Notes: generated from the letters alone by a model not told the origin. Shown: positions 34,583 through 45,915, numbered from the stretch's first letter. The stretch: DNA of 64,000 bases from Artocarpus heterophyllus (GCA_025403435.1 CM046347.1:22642597-22706596); one strand, 5' to 3'. Made by a program: numbers and translations.

Positions 34583-35717
34583 TCGAGGAGGAGAATACCT
34601 TGATACTGAATTCAAGGATTATATGATAGAACATGGTATTCTATCACAACTCACTGCACCTGGAACACCACAACAAAATGGTGTTGCAGAGAGAAGAAAT
34701 AGAACGTTGCTTGATATGGTGAGATCCATGCTTACCTACTCATCATTACCCACTTCATTTTGGGGATATGCACTACAAACTGCAGTATATCTTCTAAACA
34801 TAGCTCCATCTAAGTCTATTTCAAAAACACCTCTAGAGTTATGGAATGGTCGCAAACCTAGTATGCGACATATCCGTATATGGGGGTGTCTAGCACATGT
34901 GCTGAAAGGTAAGACTGGGAAGTTGGAACCATGTTCTGAAGTATGCTTATTTGTGGGATACCCAAAGGGAACGAGGGGAGGTTTGTTTTATAGTCCACAG
35001 GATAAGAAAGTATTTGTATCGACAAATGCCACTTTTCTCGAGAATGATTATATGACAAACTATAAACCTCGTAGCAAAATTATACTTGAAGAGTTACTTT
35101 CTGATCAGATAAGACCGCAATCAACAACTGTTGTCGAAGGACAAAATGAGGAGGCCACATCTTCCTATCAGAATGTCATACCACCTCGACGTAGTGGGAG
35201 GGTTGTGAGACCACCTGCTCGCTACAGGGAACTTGGAGAAGCAAATGTTGCTATCTCTGATAATGGTGAAGATGATCCATTGACATATCGTGATGCAATG
35301 GAAGTTTCTGAGAAGGAAAAATGGCTGGAGGCTATGAACCTTCAAATGGAGTCCATGTACTCCAATTCAGTCTGGGATCTTGTAGACCTACCTGAAGGGA
35401 TAAAACCCATAGGGTGCAAATGGATTTACAAGAAGAAAAGAGGAGTGGATGGGAAAGTTGAGACTTTCAAAGCTAGGCTTGTGGCAAAGGGTTATACCCA
35501 AAAGGAGGGAGTTGACTATAAAGAAACTTTCTCGCCTGTAGCTATGCTTAAATCCATTAGGATTCTTTTATCCATTGCTGCTTGTCTTGATTATGAGATA
35601 TGGCAAATGGATGTCAAGACTGCCTTTTTGAATGGCTATCTTGAGGAAAGCATCTATATGGTGCAACCAGAAGGGTTTGCAGTCAAAGGTCAAGAGCAAA
35701 AAGTTTGCAAGTTATAG
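34509..35717 (+). CDS. IN1 pol: integrase core to reverse transcriptase
   Basis: A 402-codon open piece. The first dozen codons are out of phase; true homology starts at [19 protein letters not shown] (second catalytic Asp) and continues with [17 protein letters not shown] (Glu), [27 protein letters not shown], the RSGRVVRPPARY linker, then RT with [31 protein letters not shown] and [16 protein letters not shown] (first RT Asp). It ends in TAG (35,715-35,717) just before the SIxGLKQASR block. Very similar to E1 (7,519-9,890) throughout. Confidence 0.9.
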   Translation: MESSKNSKRKLKKQLGKRVKSLRSDRGGEYLDTEFKDYMIEHGILSQLTAPGTPQQNGVAERRNRTLLDMVRSMLTYSSLPTSFWGYALQTAVYLLNIAPSKSISKTPLELWNGRKPSMRHIRIWGCLAHVLKGKTGKLEPCSEVCLFVGYPKGTRGGLFYSPQDKKVFVSTNATFLENDYMTNYKPRSKIILEELLSDQIRPQSTTVVEGQNEEATSSYQNVIPPRRSGRVVRPPARYRELGEANVAISDNGEDDPLTYRDAMEVSEKEKWLEAMNLQMESMYSNSVWDLVDLPEGIKPIGCKWIYKKKRGVDGKVETFKARLVAKGYTQKEGVDYKETFSPVAMLKSIRILLSIAACLDYEIWQMDVKTAFLNGYLEESIYMVQPEGFAVKGQEQKVCKL

Positions 35718-36206
35718 AGGTCCATCAATGGACTCAAGCAAGCTTCAAGATCTTGAAACTTGAGATTTGATGAAGCGATCAGATCTTATGGTTTTAATCA
35801 AAATATTGATGAACCTTGTGTTTACAAGTACATCAAAGATAAGAATGTGGTCTTCTTAGTTCTTTATGTAGATGATATCCTACTCATTGGGAATGATGTA
35901 GGCATATTATCTGATGTAAAGAAATGTCTCGCTAGCGAATTCCAAATGAAAGATTTAGGAGAAGCAAGTTATGTTCTTGGAATCCAACTCATAAGAGATT
36001 GCAAGAACAAACTGTTGGCACTGTCTCAGGCATCGTATATCGATAAGGTGCTTATCAGATTTAGATGCAAAACTCCAAGAAAGGTAATTTGCCTACACGT
36101 CATGGAGTTTATCTTTCAAAAGAGCAGTATCCTAAGACACCTCAAGAGGAAGAAAATATGAGACAGGGTACCCTATGCATCTGCAGTAGGAAGTCTAATA
36201 TATGCC
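35718..36206 (+). pseudogene. IN1 reverse transcriptase, catalytic Asp pair region
   Basis: After the TAG at 35,715 the frame goes on as [12 protein letters not shown], a TGG-to-TGA stop, then the 133-codon piece 35,760-36,161: [41 protein letters not shown] (Asp pair), FQMKDLGEASYVLGIQL and LSQASYIDKVLIRF. A shift near 36,070 and a TGA at 36,159 then break it before VPYASAVGSLIYAML. Confidence 0.87.
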
Positions 36207-36851
36207 ATGTTGTGTACAAGACCTGACATTTGCTATGCGGTGGGTATAGTCAGTCGGTATCAATCTAACCCAGGATTAGATCATTGGGTAGCGGTTAAAC
36301 ATATTCTCAAGTATCTTAGGAGAACGAGAAACTATATGCTAGTTTATTCTAGTGAGAATTTGATTCCCATTGGATACACTGATTCTGATTTTCAATCAGA
36401 CAAAGACACACGTAAATCTACGTCTGGATCAATGTTTACTTTTGGTGGTGGAGCCATAGTTTGGAGAAGCATCAAACAATCTTGTATTGCTGATTCAACT
36501 ATGGAAGCAGAATATGTGGCTGCTTGTGAAGCAGCTAAAGAAGCTGTTTGGCTCCGTAAGTTCTTAAATGATTTGGAAGTAGTTCCAGGCATGGATAAAC
36601 CACTCACACTGTATTGTGATAACAGTGGTGCAGTGGCAAATTCAAGAGAACCTAGAAGCCACAAAAGAGGAAAGCATATAGAAAGAAAATATCATTTGAT
36701 TAGAGAGATAGTGCATCGAGGCGATGTGGAAGTTGTGAAGATAGCGTCGGAAAATAACCTTGTCGACCCTTTCACCAAGACGTTACCTGCAAAGAGCTTT
36801 GAGGGACACTTGGAAGGCTTAGGTCTTAGAGACATGTCTCACCTGCTTTAG
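36207..36851 (+). CDS. IN1 pol: RNase H
   Basis: A 214-codon open piece to the natural TAG at 36,849-36,851. It includes HWVAVKHILKYLRRTRNYML, GYTDSDFQSDKDTRKSTSG (first Asp), STMEAEYVAACEAAKEAVW (Glu), YCDNSGAVANS (Asp), the KHIERKYHLIREIV helix and NLVDPFTKTLP. All RNase H active-site acids are present. The true N-terminus is upstream in RT; 36,207 is an internal Met. Confidence 0.9.
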   Translation: MLCTRPDICYAVGIVSRYQSNPGLDHWVAVKHILKYLRRTRNYMLVYSSENLIPIGYTDSDFQSDKDTRKSTSGSMFTFGGGAIVWRSIKQSCIADSTMEAEYVAACEAAKEAVWLRKFLNDLEVVPGMDKPLTLYCDNSGAVANSREPRSHKRGKHIERKYHLIREIVHRGDVEVVKIASENNLVDPFTKTLPAKSFEGHLEGLGLRDMSHLL

Positions 36852-36865
36852 GGCAAGTGGGAGAT
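36851..36865 (+). other. IN1 polypurine tract
   Basis: GGGCAAGTGGGAGAT immediately before the 3' LTR start. Confidence 0.85.
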
Positions 36866-38684
36866 TGTTGGGTTTGGTGCCCTAAAAGCTGTGACATTGT
36901 ACATATTGTTAATAAATAAATAAAATGACATTTATTATTATTTTGGTTGATTATATGTATTATGAATACATTTATAAACATCAAGAAAATTCTATGATTA
37001 TTTATGTGACTATAAATTTATCATATAAGTGTTATTTGCTGAGGGATAAAATTTATAGATAATAATCTAAATAGTCCGTAATAATTAATTAAAGTTTGAG
37101 ATCTTTAATTAAAAATTACAAGTACGGTCCAATCTCATCTAAAATGAAATAGTCATTATCCGGACTATTAATGTAGAGACATTGGATTGGAGGTACTTTA
37201 TATAATGAGATTATATAGGACTAGACCAGATAAATTATGAATCTCTAATAATCATCCGTTACAAATAGAGTATTCAAATTTATCACTATGATGATCAGAT
37301 ATTTGACAGTCTTAATCCTCAGTATTTATTAGACTCCTATTTATTACATTATGTTTTTTGACTTGCATGGTAAGATTTGTCTAAGCACAGATTATAACTT
37401 AGCATCTTGGAAACATAAAGTAATAAATGGCTAGGAATAATATTATACAGATATGGAATCCATTCCTTCCCTATGGAAGTTAGAAAAATAGTTCTCTTGA
37501 GTGATAATTCAAGGTTTGAACAGTAGAGCGCTTGTTCATAATAAGATTATGAATTAATTGTTTATTAGAGAATTATTAGAACTCAAGGATAAAAATGTAA
37601 TAAGAGAGGTGAACGAAAATTGAACCTAGCTCTTATTATGAACTATTTATGGAGGACTGACTTATATGTAATGATTATATCAATGGACTACTCGCTAATT
37701 TTCTTTGAGTAATTTTACTATAATCTCAAGAGTTCAGTTTCAGGTTTTTAGTGGAGTAACACTGAAACTAATAAATTTGACACATTAATTAAAGAGTTTG
37801 ATTAAATGTCAAATTTATTGGAGCTTGAGTTATAGGTCCATAGGTCCCCAATACCACCTCCGTAACACTATATTGGTTTTTTGCATAGAATGAATTATAC
37901 ATGTTTAATTCAGAATTATTGAATTCTGAATTAATTTTTCACACTTGAAATTATTAACGTGACACAAAAAAATGTTCTCTGTGACACATAATGTAATGTG
38001 ATAAATGTTATCACATTTAACTGAGCATTAGTTAATTAATTGATTATTGTTAAAATCTATTCTTAAATAAATGTGATTTATTTTTGAATTCAGATTTATA
38101 TATATATATGGTTTTGAACCAAATCTTTATATATATATATATTAATATAATATTTAAAAAAAAAGGGGCAAGTTTTCTTTCACGGCAACTTATATACATA
38201 TGCATATATGTGTGAAAACTGGAAGAAGAAAACGGAAAAGAAAAGAAGAAAAAGGAAAGGAAAAGAAAAGGGAAAGTAAAGTTATTAATGGCTCAGTTAT
38301 AAAAAGGGAGAGATAACAGTTATCTCAGTAATTTTTATTCACATAATTTTTAGAGAGAAAAAACTGAGAGTTCTTCTCTAAAGAAAAAGGTCTGCTATCT
38401 CATGTGTTGAGTACATAGCAGATTCAAAAAAGTGTGAGGAAAATTCATTCTTGTAGTTTGACACCCACTTGTCTTTCCATAGGTGTGGAGGCCTGGTTTG
38501 GAAGATCGTGGTGTCAAAGAGGAAAGCTAGGATACCCTGATAGTCTTCAAAAGGTTAGTAAAAATTTCTAAAGCTTTCTGTAATTAAAATTATATATCTA
38601 TTCCCGATTGAACAAAGTTTTCAGAAAATTTTTGTTTGTCAACGATCCGTTCCTTCCGTTGTGTTTCATGTTTTGATTCCAACA
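36866..38684 (+). repeat. IN1 3' LTR (1,819 bases)
   Basis: It runs from TGTTGGGTTTGGTGCCC to TTCCAACA; nearly identical to 29,431-31,269. TATA box at 38,298. Confidence 0.95.
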
Positions 38685-38689
38685 ATAAC

Positions 38690-39374
38690 ATCCCTATAGG
38701 ATATTCATAATCGGCTTAAGGATAAATTTTGTTATACTTTCCTGATTGTTTTTATCTTATGTTCAATTATCTTACCATTGGAATGCTTACTATTCATAAA
38801 TAGTATACTATTCGGTTACACCTATGTATCCCAATGGTTGAGCGCTCCAGTCTTCCAATTATAGGATAATGCCTAACTCTACAAAAGAGCTATATGATTA
38901 AGACATAACACATATGATTTGTTAAAAGTGAATTAATTTAAACAAACAGAATTATTAATCAAATCAATTCAACTTTTTGTCCCGATCTAATATATTGTCA
39001 CCAATGACAATATATAAATGTTTTTACTCACAGAGTCCTGATCCGATTACCAGGACAAGTCATCTCTCGTTAGGGATGTGACAACATAACAATCTTAGCA
39101 TGAATAAAGCGACCAACTTTATTCTTTTTATTGCGGATCTTATCATTTAGACTATCTCCTTTAAGATTCATGTCTTCCACATAATATGTACGTCATATGC
39201 ACGATCTTAAAAGTTTAGACTTATAGTCGTAGACATTTATTTGCTTTTTATACAATAAACAAAAATGGACATAAAGAGAACAAAATTTGGTATATGAATA
39301 AATAAACTCTTTATTGATTAAATATCTCTAAAAACTTATTACATCATTTAATCCTTAGGGCACTTAATCTAACA
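38690..39374 (-). repeat. OUT 5' LTR, outer part
   Basis: It continues the LTR interrupted at 29,430 (GGATATTCATAATCGGC matches 13,738 onward) to its end GGGCACTTAATCTAACA at 39,374, followed by the AATTT duplication. Confidence 0.9.
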
Positions 39375-39379
39375 AATTT

Positions 39380-41104
39380 GAGGAGATTGACAAATGAGGA
39401 GGATGGTGGTGGTGGCCTCAACCGCATCCTTGCCATTGATCAATCGGTTTCCTTTGTAGATTTGGCCCTTTCCCCCGAGAGTAATGAAGATCAAATTCTA
39501 GCCATAACCGTATCCTTTCTATCGATCGATCGATCGATTCCCTTGTTAAGTTCGCCCATCTCTCTTAAGTGTTGTGAAGATCGAAGAGTTTTGACGATTC
39601 TTGACAACACTAAAGTAGCAGCTATCAAACTAAGACCTTGAGGCCAGCGGCACTTTTTTGTCGAAGATCAGAGTCGTGCTTTTATTGGAGATCAACTACC
39701 AAATGGAGACCTGGAGATTTGGTTAAGAGGAAAGAGAGCAAAAAGGTAGAGAGAGTAGAGAGAGAGCGTGGGCGGTTGAAAGAAATAGAAGGGAGAGAGA
39801 GTGTGAGAGGCTAGGACAAAGAGAAGAGAGAGCGAATTAGAGTTTCTACTTTTTGAGATTGAATTATGATAGGTAAAATAGTAAATATGTAATCAATATT
39901 TTAAAAAATAAAATTAGAAAAGGGGCAGATTTGACAAGCCAAAAAGAGGATAGTAGTTTTAATAAGTGGTGTGTTTTAAGGGCATTCTGCATAATTTTCT
40001 CTGAATACATTTTATTTTAAAGAAAAATCTCTAATTCATTCTTGGCTACTTCATTTAAGCTATTTTTGGGAAGATTGTTTTTTAGTGAAAATATTTGGGT
40101 AGACGTTGATAGTAGAGAAAGTGATTAGATATTTTCTTGCCATTTAAAAACAATTAGGGACGAAATATAACAAATCTGGATTAAAAAGGTGTCTAAAGTA
40201 CTAGTGTGAAAGTTTAATTTGAATTCTTTTGGGTTTTTGAATGACTAATTTTGGAAATTTGTTCTAATGAATATACAAAGAAATATATTTTTAAGGGATT
40301 TTTGGTTAGGTTGAAGGAATGGAAAGGCAACGACATAAACGCAAGAAAAAACACCCATCTTTTGAATTTTGCTAGGGAAATGTACTCTTGGTTTTGTGCC
40401 CCACCCAAGGACACAAGCTTTGTTGCAAGTTTTGAAATATCGATTGTAATTTTGGAATTTAAGAGATGCTGAAAATTTTTCCACCATAAAACTATTTCTG
40501 TCAAAGTATCGAAAAATTATCAAATATCAATAAATATCAGTGTAAATATCACTAGCAATATATCTACAACAAAATTTGATAAACTTTTGGAAAACTTTTG
40601 GCTGTTGTCCTAAAACTACAAAATTTGAATTTTTATTTTTTAAAAATAATATATCATATTTTCCCGTCTACATAACTTGAATGTTTTCTAATAAGTTGTA
40701 ATAAGCTTTGCAGGGGAACATTATGTTTTTTTTTAATTATAATTTACAATAGATAAATTTGAGATTTAATTATAGTAGCTCTTTCAATAAGACTCCTCAT
40801 GTTTATTATCTTTATTTATAACTATGGTTTTGGAAACTAAGATGGATATAAAATTTTCAATTATCCGAGTATACCATTACCATCTCACACAAACAATTGG
40901 GAGAATTTATAGCTTCTTATTCATTGAAATCTTATAGGAAGAAATCAATAAAACTATATATGCCATCTTCATAACTATATTCAACACTATTTAAATAAGA
41001 CGCCATGGCAACAAATTTTTTTACTAGAAGATTTTACACCAAGTTTGAGATGCACAAAACTTACGTTTAATATTGGGAAATCTAATATGTATGAAGTTAT
41101 CTTT
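39380..41104. other. unassigned sequence right of cluster 1
   Basis: No recognisable gene. It continues the sequence left of 2,754. It holds an (ATCG)n run at 39,521-39,538, a GA-rich stretch at 39,728-39,835 (CT-rich on the minus strand, as in plant 5' untranslated regions), and AT-rich DNA after 39,850. The 87-codon plus-strand frame at 39,378-39,641 has no familiar motif. The 40,214-40,523 frames overlap on both strands and are probably chance. Confidence 0.4.
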
Positions 41105-43654
41105 ACTTTATATTGAAGAATCAATGTTCTTCATTGTTCATTTTCAACCAAAACTCACACGTGAGTTTTGGTTGAAATGCACGTTTTGACCTTTTTTTCT
41201 CCTTTTTTTTAGTTCTCTTTCTTATATATATTTTTCTATTTTTGCCTTGCCTTTTATCATTTCCTTGTTTTTGCTTTCCTTCTTTAAATATTCTTTTTTC
41301 CCCTTTTTACCCTTCTTGTTAGCATTTCTTTAAAAATCTTATATATCAAATACATGTCATTGAAGTACTTTTTCTTACTAATTTGTTTCTATTAAAATCA
41401 TTACCTTTATATATGTTCTCATTTAAATTTCTCTCACAGTTGTTGTTTGGGTCTAAAATAATTAGTCAGATATAACTTCAAGTATAAGGTTGTCCAAGTA
41501 ATAATACATGATGAATCTGTGGTCGATCCCACAGAGAAAAGGTATTGCCAAAAAGTCCAATATATCAGTTATATTATTATTTTATTTACTAGCTGAAATA
41601 TTTGAGGATTAAAGTTAATTATTTACAATTTATTTGCAATATTTACACATTTTTTACATTTTCTACTTTTAGATTTTTTTTATGATTTTTAGAATTTTAA
41701 TAACAAGAAATGTGGTTTAATTTAAATGGTAAATGAAACTTTAATAATAAGAGCAATTTAATTTAAGAGAAACAACAAACAAAATAGTGCGAGGATTAAA
41801 GATTTTATTTTAACAATTAACTTAAACTTATTTTAGTTTTTGTAAAACTATGTATGAAAAAGGTTTAAGTATGCAATATGCTATCTTTTGTCTACAATAA
41901 ATCAAGAATTTCCAAGTGTTTAATGTATAAATTTATGTCTATAATACATCAAAAAACTCATTTTAACAAATTAATATGATTTCAAAGTTAACTAATTAAA
42001 ATTACTAACAAAATTAAAATTAAGCATATATTATGTTATTCCCTGTCTACGAATAATCAAAGTATTCTTAAGCATTACTTATGCTAGGCTGCCTACGATA
42101 AATCAAAACTTAATTTTACAAAAATTTTAGCTAAGTTAACAAGAAAATCATAAGTTTTCTAAAAATGATTTGACATTTTAACTACTTAAAAAACTTTAAA
42201 AAACTAAAAATATTTAAATTAATTTTGCCAAAATTTCCCTCTCTCTTCTGCCATAATTTTACAAAAATTTTAGCTAAGTTAACAAGAAAATCATAAGTTT
42301 TCTAAAAATGATTTTAACATTTTAACTGCTTAAAAAACTAAAAATATTTAAATTAATTTTGCCAAAATTCCCCTCTCTCTTCTAGCTAAAAAGAAAATTA
42401 GAAAAACATAATGAAAGTAAAAACAATACATAATTTTATTGAACATAAATATTTTACAACATTAAAACTACAAACTTAAAACTTAAAAACTATAAACTAA
42501 CCTAAGGAGGAAGAAAGAAACAACTCCAAACATATGGAGTAGAAGGGTGAGTATTATAGACCATTGGGAGGGGAGGGAGAAGGGGAATATTTATTGGTAA
42601 AGAAATTTACTATTTACATAATTTATTTATTATTTTTAGTATTTTATTTAGATTTTTTTGAGTTACAAATGACTAAGATGGCATTTTGGATATTTTTTTT
42701 AAAAAAATTTTGATCAATTTTGTATCGCCACTCTTATTTGAGAATCAAATATAATGTTATTAAATTTTTTTACTTTATCTTTCAAGCGTAAATTAGCTGG
42801 TTACTGTTTGAGAATTCATTTGTAATCAAATGGATCGCGGCACATGAAACTGGCATGGAACACAACCTAGAATCATTGGATTTGCTAACTTTGATTAGAA
42901 GAATGGTTCAAATTGGATCCTAGGGGGGCTGGGACGGCTTGGATAGCTTGGTCAGTCTAATCCAACGGCTTTGGAGGTGCCACATGGCATTCTTTTTTGA
43001 ATTTTATTTTCTTTTTGATTTCTTGTGCATTTAATGTCCATTTTTACCTGTTTTCACATCTTTTTGCTTCGTTTCTCTTCTAGATTTTAAATCTAAAATA
43101 AAATAAACAAACTAAAATTATTTATTTTTTATGTTTATTTTATTAACATAATATTTACAATAATTTTAAATATATTTATTTTACATTAAAGCACACAAAA
43201 TACACTAAAAAGAAATAAAAACTTCTAAAATTAATAAACCTTAATGATTTCACACAAATATATTATTTAATACTCATGAATATTTTTAGAAATTACTAGA
43301 AATATTATAAAACATATTTATGAACTAAAAAATTATTTTCAATAATTTTTAGACTAAAGATAGATTCACACAATATGATTTTTATGGTTTTTAATATTTT
43401 CAAACTAATTAATTATTAAACACATAGAAATGATTCTAAAATTACTAAAAATATTATTAAACATAAAAACACACTAGAGACATATTATGATACATATTAA
43501 CACACTACAAATGCATAGAAACTAAAGACATAAAAACACTAAACCAAACTTAATTGGTTTTAACTAAAACAAATATTTTATAAACAAAGACACTTGAAAT
43601 TATTATCTAAAAACCTAAATTAACTTATAAACATAAAAACGTATAAAAACACGA
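41105..43654 (-). repeat. left LTR sequence of the gag-only gypsy element, rearranged
   Basis: 41,105-41,438 aligns with 53,970-54,336 (GAAGAATCAATGTTCTTCA, TTTTGCTTTCCTTCTTTAAATATTC). 41,441-43,654 aligns with 50,765-50,816 plus 52,774-53,720. Compared with the right copy the two blocks are in swapped order. About 1.2 kb (42,080-43,310) has no counterpart at the right. It contains the 143-base tandem duplication and a GC-richer piece at 42,830-42,990. Confidence 0.65.
42111..42396. repeat. 143-base tandem duplication
   Basis: TAATTTTACAAAAATTTTAG starts at 42,111 and again at 42,254. Both copies continue through TAACAAGAAAATCATAAG and end near the CCCTCTCTCTTCT motif. They differ by small indels only. 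Confidence 0.85.
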
Positions 43655-44596
43655 TTCTAAAGGTCTTGAATGTTTTTATGTTCTATGGTTCCAATATTTC
43701 TAGTCAAACATGCTATCCTAGCATTTAGATCATTTTCTTGACTAAATTGATGAACACTTCTTTGAGAATTAGCAAGATTAGTTCTAATTGAGCCTTCAAA
43801 GTTAACATGTTGCTAGTATTGGGAGTTTTTAGACAAGTTATCTTGAAAATCTAACGCTTTAGTAGATTCTTTATCAAGAAATTCTTCATTACACATTGTT
43901 TCAATGACTTGATGAGTTTTAGGAGTTAAACCTTCATAAAAGAAACTTATGTAGTGTCATTTTTCAAAACCATGATGTGGACAAAAGTTCAAGAAATCCT
44001 TAAAACATTCCAAACAATGAAAATAAACTTTCTTTGCTTTTTGGGAAAAATTTTGAATTTGTTTCTTCAAAGCATTGGTTTTATGAATTGGAAAGAATTT
44101 CTTCAAAAACTCAGTTTGTATTTTTTGCCGTATACCAATTGATCTTTGTTTTAAAGAAGTGAGCCAAGTTTTTTGCTTTATCTTTCAAAAACTCAGTTTT
44201 TGCTTTTTAAGAAAAAAGCTTAAACTTAACAACTTCATTTGAAACATTTTGATCAATGAATGTAGCACATACATCTTCAAACTCTTCAAGATGAAAGTAT
44301 AAATTTTTAGATTCTAAGCCATGAAAATTTAAAAGAAGATTAATCATGCCTGGCTTAAACCTAAAGTTATAAGCATTAAGAGGAAAAACAAGACGCGATG
44401 AAGTGGATTCACAAGTTGGTTACAAATAATCACCCATTAAACGAACAATAGGATTAATGATTTATTGATTAAGCATGTTCTCATTATTAACACTTTCATC
44501 ATTAGCTATTATGTTTAGATGTGAAGATGTAACAGACAAAACGGGTGGTACAATAGGTTCTATACTTTTCCTAACTAAATGGTAAGATTTTGACAT
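43655..44596 (-). pseudogene. Ty3/gypsy gag (retrotransposon gag family), degraded
   Basis: From ATG 44,596 (MSKSYHLVRKSIEPIVPPVL) to a natural stop near 43,660 (NIQDL). Stops lie early (44,465 and 44,420 regions) and later, with one or two shifts. Core blocks are those of plant gypsy Gag: NFRFKPGMINLLLNFHGLES, LYFHLEEFEDVCATF, DKAKNLAHFF, FFPIHKTNALKKQIQNFSQK, FKDFLNFCPHHGFE, SFFYEGLTPKTHQVIETMC and EEFLDKESTKALDF. A short segment near 44,105-44,215 looks duplicated (TTCAAAAACTCAGTTT twice). The plus-strand ORF 43,954-44,142 is its shadow. It would form the particle shell. Confidence 0.8.
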
Positions 44597-45078
44597 ACGA
44601 TACCAAACACGTATGCAAAGCTAAAGTAATTACAATAAAAAAAAATTAATCTACATGAATAGTAACAAATACTAACATGCAAATGATATGAATAGTAACT
44701 TTTTTTTTTTTTATATTTTATTTTATTTTGCTATTTTTGGTACCTGCAAAACAAAGAAAATTAAAAACAAAATATTAACAGAATCTTAACATATTCGAGT
44801 AGTACAACCATCCCTTTAAGATAAAAGAAAAATAAAAGTGCTGAAAAAGTAAAAGCTATAAGTTATAAGTTATAAGTTAGATTATATAGTTAGAAAGTTA
44901 AGAGTACTGGAAATATAGTAGTTAAATGTCAGAGAGTTAGAAAGAACAATAAAATAAAAAAAAAAGGTGCAGAATATAAAATTATCATAAGAAGGATCGT
45001 TGCTCCAACGAGCAAGGCAGTCTGTGATAGAAACAGAAAAAAAATGTAGAAATACAAAAAATATATATATATAATAAA
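44597..45078 (-). other. leader of the gag-only element
   Basis: Non-coding, AT-rich, with an AT microsatellite at 45,060-45,075. It is interrupted by the Tekay element at GAGGT (45,079-45,083) and continues at 50,689-50,740. Confidence 0.65.
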
Positions 45079-45083
45079 GAGGT

Positions 45084-45914
45084 TGTAACGCCCTGAAATT
45101 AATTAAATGATATTAGAATGTAAAATGGTGGATTAGTGTGCCATAATGAATATTTTAAACTTAATTTGATCATTTAATGAAATTTTAGGTTTAAAGTTAT
45201 TTTGGTTATTTTAACGATTTCAAATTTATTTTTAATTATTTTAAATGTCATTTTGAATCTTTGGGATACAACAATTTGTAAAATATCAAATATATTCCGT
45301 TTTATAAAGCCGTGGGTGGCACGCAGTTTTCGCACAGTAAAAACTGCCTACTATTTCCCTATATTTATGTCTCACTCTCCCTCTCTTCCTCTCATTCTCT
45401 CTCTCTCTCTCCCGTGTGACTCTCTTGCTCTTTCTCTCTCTCGGTCACTCTCTTCCTGTCTCAATTTTTCCTCAAGATTTTGAAACGAAATTTGAATCCA
45501 AGCTTCGGGTTAGCGAGTAGGGAGCTCGGGGACCTGATTTGGTAACCGAGAACATGATTTAAAGCTTCGATTCGAGGTTAGTTTTGAAATTTTCTAAACT
45601 TTTTCAAATTTTCAATTTTTCATGATCTAAGTTTGTTTGAGCTTAGGAAACCTTTGATTTGAGTTAATGAGACTTATAACAACTAGGATCTAAGCTTTGT
45701 TTGAAGAAAAATGGATTCAAATCAAGATTTTTCATTTTTCTTCATTTTTGGATTTTCTTAGATTTTGTGTGAAAATCTTGTTTAAATGAGTTTAAACGTG
45801 TCCTAATATATTTTTCTATCATTTATGAATGTTTTTCATGCTTGACATTTGAGAAAAATAGGTTAAAATAAAGATTTGGGTTTTGGGAGACCCAAAACCT
45901 GTGGCTGGAAATTC
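45084..45914 (+). repeat. Tekay 5' LTR, truncated
   Basis: It matches 48,514-49,353 with scattered differences. It ends in CCCAAAACCTGTGGCTGGAAATT just before the point where the intact LTR carries its palindrome array, then switches to RT coding sequence. Confidence 0.9.
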
Positions 45915-45915
45915 G

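Larger units (their letters stand above)
29431..38684 (+). mobile_element. IN1: Ty1/copia element with two near-identical LTRs
   Basis: Inserted in the OUT 5' LTR with a 5-base duplication that now differs by one base (GTAAC at 29,426-29,430, ATAAC at 38,685-38,689). The parallel stretch of the other OUT LTR (13,705-13,760) shows what the empty site looked like. The LTRs (1,839 and 1,819 bases) are nearly identical through long blocks, the best preserved pair in the window, so this is probably the youngest insertion. PBS, gag, protease, integrase, RT, RNase H and PPT are all present, but gag and pol carry stops and shifts. Confidence 0.95.
2759..39374 (-). mobile_element. OUT: degenerate Ty1/copia LTR retrotransposon, host of a nested cluster
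   Basis: This minus-strand element spans 36.6 kb because three other elements, one carrying a further LTR, lie inside it. The ends are TG (2,759) and CA on the element's strand; the flanking 5-base duplications are AATTT at 2,754-2,758 and 39,375-39,379, an exact match. Read on the minus strand the order is 5' LTR (39,374-38,690 plus 29,430-28,335), PBS like the initiator tRNA-Met (28,332-28,320), leader, gag, protease, integrase (split by ANG), RT, RNase H, PPT and 3' LTR (14,815-12,889 plus 3,015-2,759). Copia domain order (integrase before RT) is clear. Each domain carries stops and frameshifts, so it is dead. Confidence 0.9.

Noticed and set aside
39378..39641. 87-codon ORF next to the outer TSD
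   Set aside because: Its first codons lie in the target-site duplication created by the insertion and no family is recognisable; kept only as unassigned sequence.
40214..40523. Overlapping ORFs on both strands (73-96 codons)
   Set aside because: Mutual shadows with no recognisable motif.
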